This document shows positions 27,015 through 36,115 of a stretch of DNA of 64,000 bases, in pieces. The DNA is from Streptomyces sp. HUAS MG91 (GTDB lineage Bacteria; Actinomycetota; Actinomycetes; Streptomycetales; Streptomycetaceae), in contig NZ_CP159534.1 of NCBI RefSeq assembly GCF_040529335.1, positions 2,294,001 to 2,358,000 of the forward strand, written 5' to 3'. The notes below the pieces were generated by a model, which was not told the origin of the DNA, ran no database searches, and was given only the letters and a program-made list of their open reading frames with translations. The position numbers were made by a program, and so were the translations under genes. Position 1 is the stretch's first letter; every line of letters starts with the position of its first letter.

Positions 27015-28411
27015 TGACGGCCGGGGGGTATCACACGGCCGACCCCGGGGGCGGGTTCGCGGACGGCGGCACGACGAGCGACAAGGGCGACAAGAGCGGG
27101 CTGCGCACGGCGCTGTCCGGACTGACCACCCGCGGCCGTTCGTTCCTCGCGGCCGGTATCGCCGCGGCCATCTGCGCGTACGTCCTGGGGCAGAGCGATC
27201 TGCTCCGGGTCGGTCTGCTGCTCGCGGCGCTGCCGCTGGTCTGCGCGGGCGTGCTGTACCGCACCCGCTACCGGGTCGCGGGCAGCCGCCGCCTCTCCCC
27301 CGCGCGCGTGCCCGCGAGTGCCGAGGCGCGCGTGCATCTGCGGATCGACAACATCTCCCGGCTGCCCACGGGTCTGCTGATGCTCCAGGACCGGGTGCCG
27401 TACGTGCTCGGTCCCCGGCCCCGCTTCGTGCTCGACCGGGTCGAGGCGAGCGGCCGCCGCGAGGTGTCCTACCGGGTCCGCTCCGACCTGCGTGGCCGCT
27501 ATCCGCTCGGCCCGCTCCAGCTGCGCCTGACCGACCCGTTCGGCATGTGCGAGCTGACCCGGTCCTTCTCCGCGTACGACACGCTCACGGTGATCCCGCG
27601 CGTGGAGGCGCTGCCGCCGGTGCGGCTGACCGGGGAGGCCAAGGGGTACGGGGAAGGGCGGCAGCGCTCGCTCGCGCTGGCCGGCGAGGACGACGTGATC
27701 CCGCGCGGGTACCGCTACGGCGACGATCTGCGCCGCGTCCACTGGCGCTCGACGGCGCGCTACGGCGAGCTGATGGTGCGCCGCGAGGAGCAGCCGCAGC
27801 GGGCCCGCTGCACGGTGCTGCTCGACACGCGCGAGTACGCCTTCCAGGGCGCCGGCCCCGACTCGGCCTTCGAGTGGGCGGTGTCCGGCGCGGCCTCCGC
27901 CCTGGTCCACATGCTGGAGCGGGGCTTCTCGGTCCGGCTGCTGACGGACACCGGTACGTCCGTGCCGGGCGACGGCAGCGACGGGTTCACGTCCGCCGGC
28001 CAGGGGTCGGCGGACGCCGCGGGCCTGATGATGGACACGCTCGCCGTCGTCGACCACTCGGACATGGCGTCGTTCTCGTCCGCGTACGACGTGCTGCGGG
28101 GTGGGAACGAGGGACTGCTGATCGCCTTCTTCGGCGATCTGGACGAGGAGCAGGCCGCCGTGGCCGCCAAGATGCGCCGCCGCAGCGGCGGCGCGATCGC
28201 GTTCCTGCTGGACAGCGAGGTCTGGGCGCAGGGCGCGGGCGCGGCCCCGTCCGCGCGCTGCGCGGAGCGGCTGCGGATGCTTCAGGAGGCGGGCTGGACG
28301 GCGGTGGCCGTACCGGCCGGCGCGTCCCTGGTGGAGGTGTGGCGGCAGGCGGACCGGGACCGTTCGGGCGCGCACACGGCGGGTACGAGCACGGCTGGGG
28401 GCTGGTCATGA
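27011..28411 (+). CDS. DUF58 membrane-associated protein
   Basis: A 466-residue protein with a membrane hairpin near the N-terminus (about residues 40-85). The DUF58 domain begins around residue 215 with IPRGYRYGDDLRRVHWRSTAR. DUF58 is a divergent von Willebrand A-like fold usually found beside MoxR ATPases. The start GTG overlaps the moxR stop by 4 bp and its own stop overlaps the transglutaminase start (ATGA), so the three are one translationally coupled unit. The role is probably an adaptor between MoxR and the membrane transglutaminase; this is inferred from context. Confidence 0.9.
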   Translation: MMTAGGYHTADPGGGFADGGTTSDKGDKSGLRTALSGLTTRGRSFLAAGIAAAICAYVLGQSDLLRVGLLLAALPLVCAGVLYRTRYRVAGSRRLSPARVPASAEARVHLRIDNISRLPTGLLMLQDRVPYVLGPRPRFVLDRVEASGRREVSYRVRSDLRGRYPLGPLQLRLTDPFGMCELTRSFSAYDTLTVIPRVEALPPVRLTGEAKGYGEGRQRSLALAGEDDVIPRGYRYGDDLRRVHWRSTARYGELMVRREEQPQRARCTVLLDTREYAFQGAGPDSAFEWAVSGAASALVHMLERGFSVRLLTDTGTSVPGDGSDGFTSAGQGSADAAGLMMDTLAVVDHSDMASFSSAYDVLRGGNEGLLIAFFGDLDEEQAAVAAKMRRRSGGAIAFLLDSEVWAQGAGAAPSARCAERLRMLQEAGWTAVAVPAGASLVEVWRQADRDRSGAHTAGTSTAGGWS

Positions 28412-30813
28412 GCGGTGGTGCCCGACTGTCGATCTGCGCGACGCTGGCGACCTTCCTGGCGTCGTGCTCCCTGCTGCCCCTGGTCGACACGTCGACGTGG
28501 CTGCTCGAAGCGGCGATCCTGCTGACGGTCCAGGCGGCGGTGGGCGCCGCGGCCCGCAGAGTGCCGCTGGCGCGGCCGCTGACGATCGCCGCGCAGGCGC
28601 TGGTGTCGCTGTTGCTGCTCACCTTGTCGTTCGCCCGCGAGCAGGCGATCGGCGCGATCGTCCCGGGCCCGGAGGCCTTCCGGTACTTCGGGCTGCTCCT
28701 GGAGGCGGGCGGCGAGGACGTCAGCCGGTACGCGATCCCGGCGCCGGTGTCCGACGGCATCCGGCTGATGCTGGTGGGCGGCGCGCTGGTGATCGGGCTC
28801 GCGGTGGACGCGCTGGCGGTGACGTTCCGCAGCGCGGCCCCGGCCGGGCTGCCGCTGCTCGCGCTGTACTCGGTGGCCGCCGGGCTCTCCGAGGGCGGCG
28901 CCGACTGGCTGTGGTTCGTGCTCGCGGCCGGCGGCTATCTGGTGCTGCTGCTCGCCGAGGGACGCGACCGGCTCTCGCAGTGGGGGCGGGTCTTCGGCGG
29001 CACGGGGCGCGGTGTCGGCAGCGCGCCGGTGGCCGACGGTCCGGGCGCGGCGACCGCCCCGGTCCGCACCGGGCGGCGCATCGGCGCCGTGGCCCTGGGC
29101 ATCGCGCTGGTGGTGCCGCTGGCCCTGCCCGCCCTGGACGGCGGTGTGCTCGGCCCGTCCGGTTCGGGCGTGGGGTCCCGTTCGGGCGGCGGGGGCATGA
29201 TCTCCGCGGTCAATCCGCTGGTCTCGCTGCAGAACAGTCTGAACCAGCCGGAGGACCGGACGGTGATGACGTACCGGACGAACGCCGAGCAGACCCAGGA
29301 GCTGTATCTGCGGATCGTCTCCCTCGACAAGTTCGACGGCACCACCTGGAGTCCGTCGGTGCGCAGCATCACCGATGTCCCCTCGACGCTGCCGAACCCG
29401 CCGGGCCTCGGTCCGGACATCCGCAGGACCGAGGTGCAGACGAACATCAAGGCCGCCGACTGGTACGCCCAGGACTGGCTGCCGATGCCGTATCCCGCCT
29501 CGCAGGTGTCGATCGACGGGCGCTGGCGGTTCGAGGAGATCGGCCGGACCCTGGTGGGCGACCACGGGCAGACGACGCGCGGCGAGCAGTACAGCGTCAA
29601 GAGCCTGGTCGTGCAGCCGACGGCGCAGCAGCTGGCCAACGCCGGACCGGCGCCGGGCAGGCTCCTGAAGGAGTTCACGAAGGTGCCCGCGTCGCTGCCG
29701 GACGTGGTGAGCCGGACGGCGCTGGAGGTCACGCGGGGCGCGGCGAACAACTACGAGCGCGCGGTGAAGCTGCAGGACTACTTCGCGGTCGACGGCGGGT
29801 TCACATACAACACCGAGGTGCAGGCGGGCAGTGGTTCCGCCGCGATCGTCCGCTTCCTGAAGCAGAAGGAGGGCTTCTGCGTCCACTTCGCGTTCTCGAT
29901 GGCGGCGATGGCCAGGACGCTGGGCATCCCGGCCCGGGTCGCGGTCGGCTTCACCCCGGGCTCCGCCTCGGGCGACGGTACGTACACGGTGGGGCTGCGG
30001 GACGCGCACGCCTGGCCCGAGCTGTACTTCGAGGGCGTCGGCTGGACCCGCTTCGAGCCCACGCCGACCCGTGGCTACACGCCGGAGTACACGCAGGACG
30101 ACACGCCGGCCGACGGCTCGTCCACCTCGGCGGCGCCCAGCGACTCCGCCTCGGCCGCGACGTCCTCGGCGCAGCCGTCGGAGTCGGACACCTGCTCGAC
30201 GCAGCAGCGCAAGGAGGGCGGGTGCGCGAGCACGGCCCCCGCGCTGGTGACCGGGTCGTCGGACGACGGCCCGCCGCTCGGCACGATCCTGCTGGTGGCG
30301 CTCGCGGCCCTGCTGGTCCTGGTGGTGCCGCTGCTGCCGATGCTGTGGCGGCTGCGGATCCGGGCGCTGCGCCTCGGTTCGGGGGGCCGGAGCGACGCCG
30401 ATGTCGCCGGACGCACCCTGGCGGCCTGGCGCGAGGTCACGGACACGGCGTGGGACCACGGCATCCCACCGGACGATTCGCAGACCCCGCGCAAGGCGGC
30501 GGCCCGGATCGTGCGTCTCGGGCATCTGGAGGAGCCGGCCGCCGACGCGGTGCGGCGGGTGGCGGCGGCGGTGGAGCAGGTGCTGTACGCGCCGCGGCCG
30601 CAGCCCGCTTCGGGGCTGGGTGACGATGCGCGGCGGGTGTACGCCGGACTGCACGCCGAGGTGAACCGCCCGGCGCGGCTGCGCGCGACGCTCGCGCCGC
30701 GCTCGGCCGTCCGGGTGGTGTGGGCGGCGGAGGAGCGCCGGGCACGGTTCACGGCGGGGCTGCGGGCCCGCTGGGCCGCGGCCCGTGCCCGGCCGTCCGG
30801 TCAGGAGAGCTGA
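28408..30813 (+). CDS. TgpA-like membrane transglutaminase (DUF3488 / transglutaminase core / DUF4129)
   Basis: An 801-residue protein with about five to seven membrane helices in the first 235 residues, then a large extracytoplasmic part. The transglutaminase core has its catalytic cysteine in KEGFCVHFAFSMA and histidine in RDAHAWPELYF, with GWTRFEPTP after. A Ser/Thr-rich linker, a last membrane helix (about residues 628-652) and a cytoplasmic DUF4129 tail follow. The start ATG 28408 overlaps the DUF58 stop. The catalytic residues are intact, so protein cross-linking or proteolysis outside the membrane is plausible. Its substrate is unknown. Confidence 0.92.
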   Translation: MSGGARLSICATLATFLASCSLLPLVDTSTWLLEAAILLTVQAAVGAAARRVPLARPLTIAAQALVSLLLLTLSFAREQAIGAIVPGPEAFRYFGLLLEAGGEDVSRYAIPAPVSDGIRLMLVGGALVIGLAVDALAVTFRSAAPAGLPLLALYSVAAGLSEGGADWLWFVLAAGGYLVLLLAEGRDRLSQWGRVFGGTGRGVGSAPVADGPGAATAPVRTGRRIGAVALGIALVVPLALPALDGGVLGPSGSGVGSRSGGGGMISAVNPLVSLQNSLNQPEDRTVMTYRTNAEQTQELYLRIVSLDKFDGTTWSPSVRSITDVPSTLPNPPGLGPDIRRTEVQTNIKAADWYAQDWLPMPYPASQVSIDGRWRFEEIGRTLVGDHGQTTRGEQYSVKSLVVQPTAQQLANAGPAPGRLLKEFTKVPASLPDVVSRTALEVTRGAANNYERAVKLQDYFAVDGGFTYNTEVQAGSGSAAIVRFLKQKEGFCVHFAFSMAAMARTLGIPARVAVGFTPGSASGDGTYTVGLRDAHAWPELYFEGVGWTRFEPTPTRGYTPEYTQDDTPADGSSTSAAPSDSASAATSSAQPSESDTCSTQQRKEGGCASTAPALVTGSSDDGPPLGTILLVALAALLVLVVPLLPMLWRLRIRALRLGSGGRSDADVAGRTLAAWREVTDTAWDHGIPPDDSQTPRKAAARIVRLGHLEEPAADAVRRVAAAVEQVLYAPRPQPASGLGDDARRVYAGLHAEVNRPARLRATLAPRSAVRVVWAAEERRARFTAGLRARWAAARARPSGQES

Positions 30814-30830
30814 CGCACCGGAGGTGACGA

Positions 30831-30857
30831 GGCGCCGGTCCCCGAGGGGCCGGCGCC
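30831..30857 (+). terminator. Terminator hairpin of the MoxR operon
   Basis: GGCGCCGGTCCC pairs with GGGGCCGGCGCC around a three-base loop (12 bp, one G-T pair). It lies 18 bp after the transglutaminase stop and is followed by TTCGTG. Confidence 0.75.
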
Positions 30858-30899
30858 TTCGTGCGGGGTCCGTGGGCCCGGCGCTCACCAGGACGCACA

Positions 30900-30928
30900 A
30901 AGGGTGACCGCATCCCGCGGTCACCCTT
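30900..30928 (-). terminator. Terminator hairpin of the DUF3040 gene
   Basis: An AAGGGTGACCGC stem pairs with GCGGTCACCCTT (12 bp, five-base loop). On the minus strand it is followed by TTGTGCG. It lies about 47 bp beyond the DUF3040 stop, in the convergent gap with the MoxR operon. Confidence 0.78.
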
Positions 30929-30974
30929 CACACACGTACGTCCGTCGAACGGCCTCCGTCGGACCCGGAGGGGC

Positions 30975-31382
30975 TCAGCGACCGCCGCCCTGCTCGTCGC
31001 GGCGGCGCTGCCAGCGCTCCTCGATGCGGTCCATCATCGACCGCTTCGGTTTGCTCTGACGCCGGGCGGCGGTGCCTCCCGGCACGGCTCCCGCCGGCTG
31101 TTCTCCCGGCTTGGGCGCTTTGCGCCAGCCGGTGACGGCGAGCACCGCGCACCCCAGCATGACGAGGAATCCCACCACGCTGATCCAGATCTGGTTCGCG
31201 ACCATTCCAGCCATGAGGAGCGCGATACCCACCAGGAATCCGGCCACGGCCTGGTAGACCCGACGTCGGGTGTATGTACGCAGCCCGCTTCCCTCAAGCG
31301 CTGTCGCGAACTTGGGATCTTCGGCGTACAGCGCTCGCTCCATCTGCTCGAGCATGCGCTGCTCGTGCTCCGAGAGCGGCAC
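30975..31382 (-). CDS. DUF3040 small membrane protein
   Basis: A 135-residue actinobacterial protein. The N-terminal DUF3040 motif MPLSEHEQRMLEQMERALYA is followed by two membrane helices (about residues 42-60 and 65-85) and a basic Arg/Lys-rich tail. The family is found beside the dcw cluster in streptomycetes. From memory, the S. coelicolor homologue has been linked to the spore-wall synthesis complex by interaction assays; that should be checked. The gene lies alone, 275 bp from the methyltransferase gene. Confidence 0.9.
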   Translation of the reverse strand: MPLSEHEQRMLEQMERALYAEDPKFATALEGSGLRTYTRRRVYQAVAGFLVGIALLMAGMVANQIWISVVGFLVMLGCAVLAVTGWRKAPKPGEQPAGAVPGGTAARRQSKPKRSMMDRIEERWQRRRDEQGGGR

Positions 31383-31657
31383 GGAGTCCTCCTCATCGTG
31401 CAGTCGCCGGGGCGACCGGGGGTCCCCTTCAGGATAGGCAGGGAATCGCCCCCGTGAAACCCGCCCCTCTACGCCAACTTCACCATTCCGGACCGCATCA
31501 CGCCGCTCCGGCCTCCTGAGGCGTCATTCCCCGGTGGCCGACCCGTCATGCCGGGCGGTCTCCCCCGATCATACGGCGCCGGGCGCCGGATCGGGGGGCC
31601 TGTGGCGTACTCCATCTGCCGCTGCGCCGCTGATCAGCGGTGCGGCACAGTGGTCGC

Positions 31658-32482
31658 TCAGGCCCCGTCCCGCGCCTGCTTCTCACCGAGCACGTGCAGC
31701 TGGGTCGCCACGGCGTGGAAGGCGGGCTGTTCGGCGGCGGCCGCCTCCAGCCTGAGCAGTTCCTGGAGGGCTCCGGGCTCGGTGTCCACGAGGACTCCGG
31801 GGACCAGGTCGGCGAAGACCCGCACCCCGTGCACCGCGCCGACATCCACCCCGGTGTCGGCGACCAACCGGGTGAGCTGCTCTGCGGTGAAGCGCCGGGG
31901 CACCGGGTCGGCGTCGCCCCAGCGGCCCGCCGGGTCGTCGAGCGCCTGCCGGGCCTCCTTGAAGTGGCCGGCGAGGGCCCGCGCGAGCACGGCGCCGCCG
32001 AGGCCGGCGGCGAGCAGGCTCAGCACGCCGCCCGGGCGCAGCGCGCCCACGGCGTTGCGCACGCCTTCCTCCGGCTCCTCGACGTACTCCAGGACGCCGT
32101 GGCACAGCACCGCGTCGTAGCCGCCGCGCTCGACGACGTCGAACAGTCCGGAGACGTCGCCCTGGACGCCGCGCACCCGGTCGGCGACCTCGGCCTCGGC
32201 GGCGCGGCGCTCCAGCGCGAACAGCGCGTTCGGACTCGGGTCGACGACGGTGACGCGGTGGCCCAGGCGGGCGACCGGCACCGCGAAGTTGCCGCTGCCG
32301 CCGCCGGTGTCCAGGACGTCGAGCGCCTGACTTCCCGTGGCCTTGACGCGCCGGTCGAGGGCGTCCTTGAGGACTTCCCAGACCACGGCGGTGCGGAGCG
32401 AGGCGCGGGGGCCGAAGGGGTCGGAGCGCTGCGACGTCGGCTGCGACTGGCGGGAGGCGGGCGGGCGAGTCGGGTCCGACAC
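31658..32482 (-). CDS. Class I SAM-dependent methyltransferase
   Basis: A 274-residue Rossmann methyltransferase. The SAM-binding motif is VLDTGGGSGNFAVPVA, with the acidic end of strand 2 in VTVVDPSPNALFALE and motif IV-like YDAVLCHGVLEYVEEPEEG. The GTG at 32482 has GAGGAG nine bases upstream; an upstream in-frame ATG at 32548 would add 22 Pro-rich residues. It resembles SmtA/UbiE-like small-molecule methyltransferases. The substrate is not recognisable. It lies 100 bp after the HEPN gene on the same strand. Confidence 0.88.
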   Translation of the reverse strand: MSDPTRPPASRQSQPTSQRSDPFGPRASLRTAVVWEVLKDALDRRVKATGSQALDVLDTGGGSGNFAVPVARLGHRVTVVDPSPNALFALERRAAEAEVADRVRGVQGDVSGLFDVVERGGYDAVLCHGVLEYVEEPEEGVRNAVGALRPGGVLSLLAAGLGGAVLARALAGHFKEARQALDDPAGRWGDADPVPRRFTAEQLTRLVADTGVDVGAVHGVRVFADLVPGVLVDTEPGALQELLRLEAAAAEQPAFHAVATQLHVLGEKQARDGA

Positions 32483-32582
32483 TGCTGGTGACTCCTCGGC
32501 GCGGCTCCGGCCGACGGGCGGAGCGTGAACTGGTGCGGGCGCCTCCACCCTAATGGGCCCGGACGTGGGGCATCGCCAGTGC

Positions 32583-33137
32583 TCACCCGGCGTCGGGCAC
32601 GCCTCGCTCCCCGTCCTCCCGCCGGGGCCCCGGCAGGACCGGCTGCAGCACGAGCATCCGCTCGACGAGGCGCAGGAACATCGCCACGTCGCGCAGCAGA
32701 TCGTCGGCGTCGCGGGCGCTGGCCGCGTCGCGGATGCCCGCCTCGGCGCGGGCGCGCCGGGTGGCGCCGGAGGCGAAGAGAGCGCTCCACTCGGCCAGTT
32801 CGGGCGCTATCTCGGGGAGCACCTCCCAGGCGCTGCGGATCCGGGCGCGGCGCTTGGGGGTGGCTTCGGGGCGGCCGCGGGCGGCGAGCACGGCGGCGGC
32901 GGTGCGCAGGGCGGCCAGGTGGGCCGTCGCGTACCGCTCGTTCGGCGCGTCGAGGATCTCCGCCTCGTCGAGCCCGGCGCGGGCCTGGGCGAGCAGATCG
33001 AGGGCGGCGGGCGGCGCGCCGGTCCGGCGCAGCACCGGGTGGACGTCGCTCGCCGGGCCGGTGGGTGAGGGGGCAGGGCCAGTGGCGGCGCGGCGTCGTG
33101 CGGCGGCGGCCGCGGTGGATGCGCGATGTCCGGCCAT
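32583..33137 (-). CDS. SAV_6107-family HEPN-domain protein
   Basis: A 184-residue all-helical protein. After a basic, Ala-rich N-terminus, the HEPN-like region begins near residue 55 (LDLLAQARAGLDEAEI). It contains NERYATAHLAALR, an intact R-X4-H motif of the kind used by HEPN ribonucleases. The ATG at 33137 has AGGAGG six bases upstream. No nucleotidyltransferase (MNT) antitoxin lies beside it; the neighbours are a methyltransferase and, divergently, an ABC ATPase. The function is unknown, and RNase activity is only inferred from the motif. Confidence 0.85.
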   Translation of the reverse strand: MAGHRASTAAAAARRRAATGPAPSPTGPASDVHPVLRRTGAPPAALDLLAQARAGLDEAEILDAPNERYATAHLAALRTAAAVLAARGRPEATPKRRARIRSAWEVLPEIAPELAEWSALFASGATRRARAEAGIRDAASARDADDLLRDVAMFLRLVERMLVLQPVLPGPRREDGERGVPDAG

Positions 33138-33227
33138 GACGAACCTCCTGTCGTCTGTGTGACGGCGCAGTGGCCGTATGTGTCGATAGTGGAGGACGCC
33201 ACTGACAATCGGCTCTGACCTGCACCT

Positions 33228-33256
33228 TTGCTTCGATCGAAGGTTCGGGTTAGCTT
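33228..33256 (+). promoter_or_regulatory. Promoter of the ABC/Pip/TetR operon
   Basis: TTGCTT (33228-33233) and TAGCTT (33251-33256) are separated by exactly 17 bp, a good vegetative promoter. The start would fall near 33262, at the left edge of the palindromic operator. Confidence 0.6.
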
Positions 33257-33261
33257 TTTGC

Positions 33262-33275
33262 ACTGACCAGTCAGT
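33262..33275. promoter_or_regulatory. TetR-type operator
   Basis: ACTGACCAGTCAGT is ACTGAC and GTCAGT around a CA spacer: perfect six-base arms, typical of TetR-family operators. It overlaps the predicted transcription start of the operon whose third gene is a TetR regulator, so autoregulation by repression is the simple inference. Confidence 0.72.
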
Positions 33276-33291
33276 TCAAAAGGGGAGGGTC

Positions 33292-34059
33292 ATGGACGGG
33301 CCGCAGGGAGGGGCCGCCGTCGTCGCCGCGGGGTTCGGGGTGAAGGGGCCGCGCGGCTGGGCGTTCCGGGACGTCGGCGTCGACGCGGAGCCGGGGACGC
33401 TCGTCGCGGTCGAGGGGCCGTCCGGCAGCGGCCGCACCTGTCTGCTGCTCGCGCTGACGGGACGGATGCGCCCGGCCGAGGGCACGGCCCGCGTCGCCGG
33501 TCTCGCGCTGCCGAAGCGGGCGGCCGCCGTCCGGCGGGTCAGCGCGCTCGCGCACGTGCCCGGGGTGACCGATCTCGATCCGGCGCTGACCGTCGCCGAG
33601 CACCTGCGGGAGCGGGCGCTGCTCCAGCGCCGGTTCGACGGCTCGTGGCGTGCGCTGCTGCGCCCGCGCCGGGAGCGGGCGGCCCTGGCCCGGCAGCGGA
33701 TCGACACCGCGCTGGCCGGTGCGGGGCTCGATCTCGACACGCTGCCCAAGAAGGCCCGTACGGCCGTGCGCGACCTGGAGCGCGTGGAGGCACTGCGCCT
33801 CTCCCTGGCGCTCGCGCTCGTCGGCCGGCCCCTGCTGATCGGGGTCGACGACACCGACCTGAAGCTCTCCGACCGTGAGCGGGACGAGGTCTGGAACCAG
33901 CTGCGGGCCATCACCGCCGACGGCACCACCGTGCTCGCCGTGTGCAGCGAGGCCCCCGAGGGCGCGCTCACCGTGTCGACCGCCCCCGTACGCACCGACG
34001 ACCCGTCCACGACCGACAAGGAGACGGCCGATGCGCTCGCCGAAGCTGGCCGCGCTTGA
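33292..34059 (+). CDS. Degenerate ABC-type ATP-binding protein
   Basis: A 255-residue ABC ATPase-like protein. Walker A is clear (EGPSGSGRTCLLLAL). The LSGGQ signature is missing: the equivalent region reads VRDLERVEALRLSLALAL. The Walker B region is LLIGVDDTD, with Asp where the catalytic Glu would be, and no switch histidine is evident. It may bind ATP but hydrolyse it poorly. It overlaps the Pip-like membrane gene by 29 bp, so the pair probably forms a complex. The start is ATG 33292 with GGGGAGGG upstream. Confidence 0.85.
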   Translation: MDGPQGGAAVVAAGFGVKGPRGWAFRDVGVDAEPGTLVAVEGPSGSGRTCLLLALTGRMRPAEGTARVAGLALPKRAAAVRRVSALAHVPGVTDLDPALTVAEHLRERALLQRRFDGSWRALLRPRRERAALARQRIDTALAGAGLDLDTLPKKARTAVRDLERVEALRLSLALALVGRPLLIGVDDTDLKLSDRERDEVWNQLRAITADGTTVLAVCSEAPEGALTVSTAPVRTDDPSTTDKETADALAEAGRA

Positions 34060-36115
34060 GCTGAGGCGCTTCGGCAGGGGGAAGCTGCCGCGCGCCGCGC
34101 TCGTCGCGCTTCTGCTGCTGCCCCTGCTCTACGGGGCGCTGTACCTGTGGTCCTTCTGGGACCCGTACGGGCGGCTCGACAAGATCCCGGTGGCGCTCGT
34201 CAACGACGACAAGGGGGCGAAGGCGGGCGGCCAGAAGATCACCGCGGGCGACGACATCACCGACGGGCTGTACGACAGCGACACCTTCCAGTGGCACGAG
34301 GTCGACTCCGCGCAGGCCGCGAAGGGCGTGGAGGACGGCACGTACTACCTGTCGCTGACCATGCCCAAGGACCTCAGCGCGCGCATCGCGTCCAGCTCCG
34401 GGGACGCCCCCGAGACCGGCGCCCTCCAGGTGCGCACGAACGACGCGAACAATTACATCGTCGGGCAGATCTCGCGGACGGTGTTCTCGGAGGTGCGCTC
34501 GGCCGCGTCCACCAACGCGTCGCGTTCGTTCCTCGACAAGATCTTCATCTCCTTCTCCGACATCCACGACGCGACCGAGAAGGCGGCCGACGGCGCCGAC
34601 GACCTCAGGGGCGGCATCGGCAAGGCGAAGAAGGGCTCCAAGGAGCTCGCCGACGGCCTGAAGGACGCCAAGAAGGGCAGCGGTGACCTGGCGAGCGGGC
34701 TGACCAGGCTCGACAAGGGGGCCGGTGACCTGGAGTCCGGGTCACGGCAGGTCGCCGACGGTACGCGGCTGCTCGCGAGCCGGGTCAACGGCGCGGCCGA
34801 CCAGGTGCTGCCCTTCCTCAAGGACAACAAGAAGACGATCGGCGACACCGCGCGGCTGGTCTCCGACTCGGCCGCGGGCGTCCGGCGCCACCTGGACGAC
34901 CTGGTGCGGCTCGCCCCCACCGCCCGCCAGGGCGCTCACGCGGGATCGGACATCCTCACCGCGATCTACGAACGGCGCTGCACGCAGGCACTGCTCGACG
35001 ACCCGGCCTGCCCCGATCTGAAGAAGGCCATGACGGCGGCCGCGGACGTCGCCACCGTCTCGGACGACCTGAACACCCTCGTCCAGGACCAGCACGGCGA
35101 CCTGGCGGCCATGGACAAGAATCTGGCGACGCTCCAGGAGCAGTCCGCCGCTCTCGCCCGGCACGCCCCGACCCTCGACCGGGACGTCGAGAAGGCGGTC
35201 GCCCAGATCAACCGCCTGAACGACGGTGCCGGGCAGGTCGCGGCGGGCGCCCGGACGCTGCACACGGGACTCGGCACGGCCTCGGCGGGCGCCGGCGACC
35301 TCGACTCCGGCGTCGGCAGGCTGGAGACCGGCGCGCAGGATCTCGACGGCGGCATGTACCGACTGGCCGACGGTTCGGGGAAGCTGGCGGGCGGGCTGCA
35401 CGACGGTGTCGGGAAGATCCCCGACTACGGCAAGAAGGACCGTGACCAGCGCACCGGGGTGATGGCGGACCCGGTGCGGCTCGCCTCCCAGTCGCTGCAC
35501 AAGGCGCCCAACTACGGGACGGGCTTCGCCCCGTACTTCATTCCGCTGTCCCTGTGGGTCGGCGCGATGGTCGCCTACATGCTGATCGCGCCCCTGAACC
35601 GGCGGGCGCTCGCCGTGGGCGCCTCGTCCTGGCGGGTGACGCTCGCGGGCTGGCTGCCGGTGGCCGCGCTCGGCGTGCTCCAGGTGGCGGCCCTGATGTC
35701 CGTCCTGCACTGGGCGCTCGGGCTCCAGATGCTGCACGCGGCGGGCACCGTCGGCTTCCTGTGCCTGGTCACGGCGTGCTTCGCGGCCATCGTGCAGTGG
35801 CTGAACGCGCGCTTCGGGGCGGCGGGCCGCATCCTCGTCCTCGCCTTCCTGATGCTCCAGCTGACGTCGGCGGGCGGCACGTATCCCGTACAGACCAGCC
35901 CGGGCTTCTTCAACGCGATCCACCCCTACCTGCCGATGAGCTACGTCGTGGAGGCGCTGCGCAGGCTGATCTCCGGCGGCGGACCGGGGCCGGTGTGGCA
36001 GGCGTGCGCGGTACTGGCGGCCTTCACCGCGGGCGCCCTCGCGCTCACCGCCCTGACCGCCCGGCGCAAGCAGGTGTGGACCCTGGACCGGCTGCACCCG
36101 GAGCTGAGCCTGTGA
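34031..36115 (+). CDS. YhgE/Pip-family membrane protein
   Basis: A 694-residue protein with one N-terminal membrane helix (about residues 18-38), a long extracytoplasmic region and five or so C-terminal helices (about 490-680). The middle has repeated heptad-like motifs (KELADGLKDAKKGSGDLASG, LDKGAGDLESGS) characteristic of YhgE/Pip proteins, which form extended coiled coils. The family includes phage-infection protein Pip and the type VII secretion protein EsaA, and resembles ABC-2 permeases. ATG 34031 lies within the preceding ATPase gene. Function and substrate are unknown here. Confidence 0.9.
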   Translation: MRSPKLAALELRRFGRGKLPRAALVALLLLPLLYGALYLWSFWDPYGRLDKIPVALVNDDKGAKAGGQKITAGDDITDGLYDSDTFQWHEVDSAQAAKGVEDGTYYLSLTMPKDLSARIASSSGDAPETGALQVRTNDANNYIVGQISRTVFSEVRSAASTNASRSFLDKIFISFSDIHDATEKAADGADDLRGGIGKAKKGSKELADGLKDAKKGSGDLASGLTRLDKGAGDLESGSRQVADGTRLLASRVNGAADQVLPFLKDNKKTIGDTARLVSDSAAGVRRHLDDLVRLAPTARQGAHAGSDILTAIYERRCTQALLDDPACPDLKKAMTAAADVATVSDDLNTLVQDQHGDLAAMDKNLATLQEQSAALARHAPTLDRDVEKAVAQINRLNDGAGQVAAGARTLHTGLGTASAGAGDLDSGVGRLETGAQDLDGGMYRLADGSGKLAGGLHDGVGKIPDYGKKDRDQRTGVMADPVRLASQSLHKAPNYGTGFAPYFIPLSLWVGAMVAYMLIAPLNRRALAVGASSWRVTLAGWLPVAALGVLQVAALMSVLHWALGLQMLHAAGTVGFLCLVTACFAAIVQWLNARFGAAGRILVLAFLMLQLTSAGGTYPVQTSPGFFNAIHPYLPMSYVVEALRRLISGGGPGPVWQACAVLAAFTAGALALTALTARRKQVWTLDRLHPELSL

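Noticed and set aside
33292..34059. Ordinary ABC transporter ATPase
   Set aside because: No LSGGQ signature and an altered Walker B, so normal transport ATPase activity cannot be assumed.
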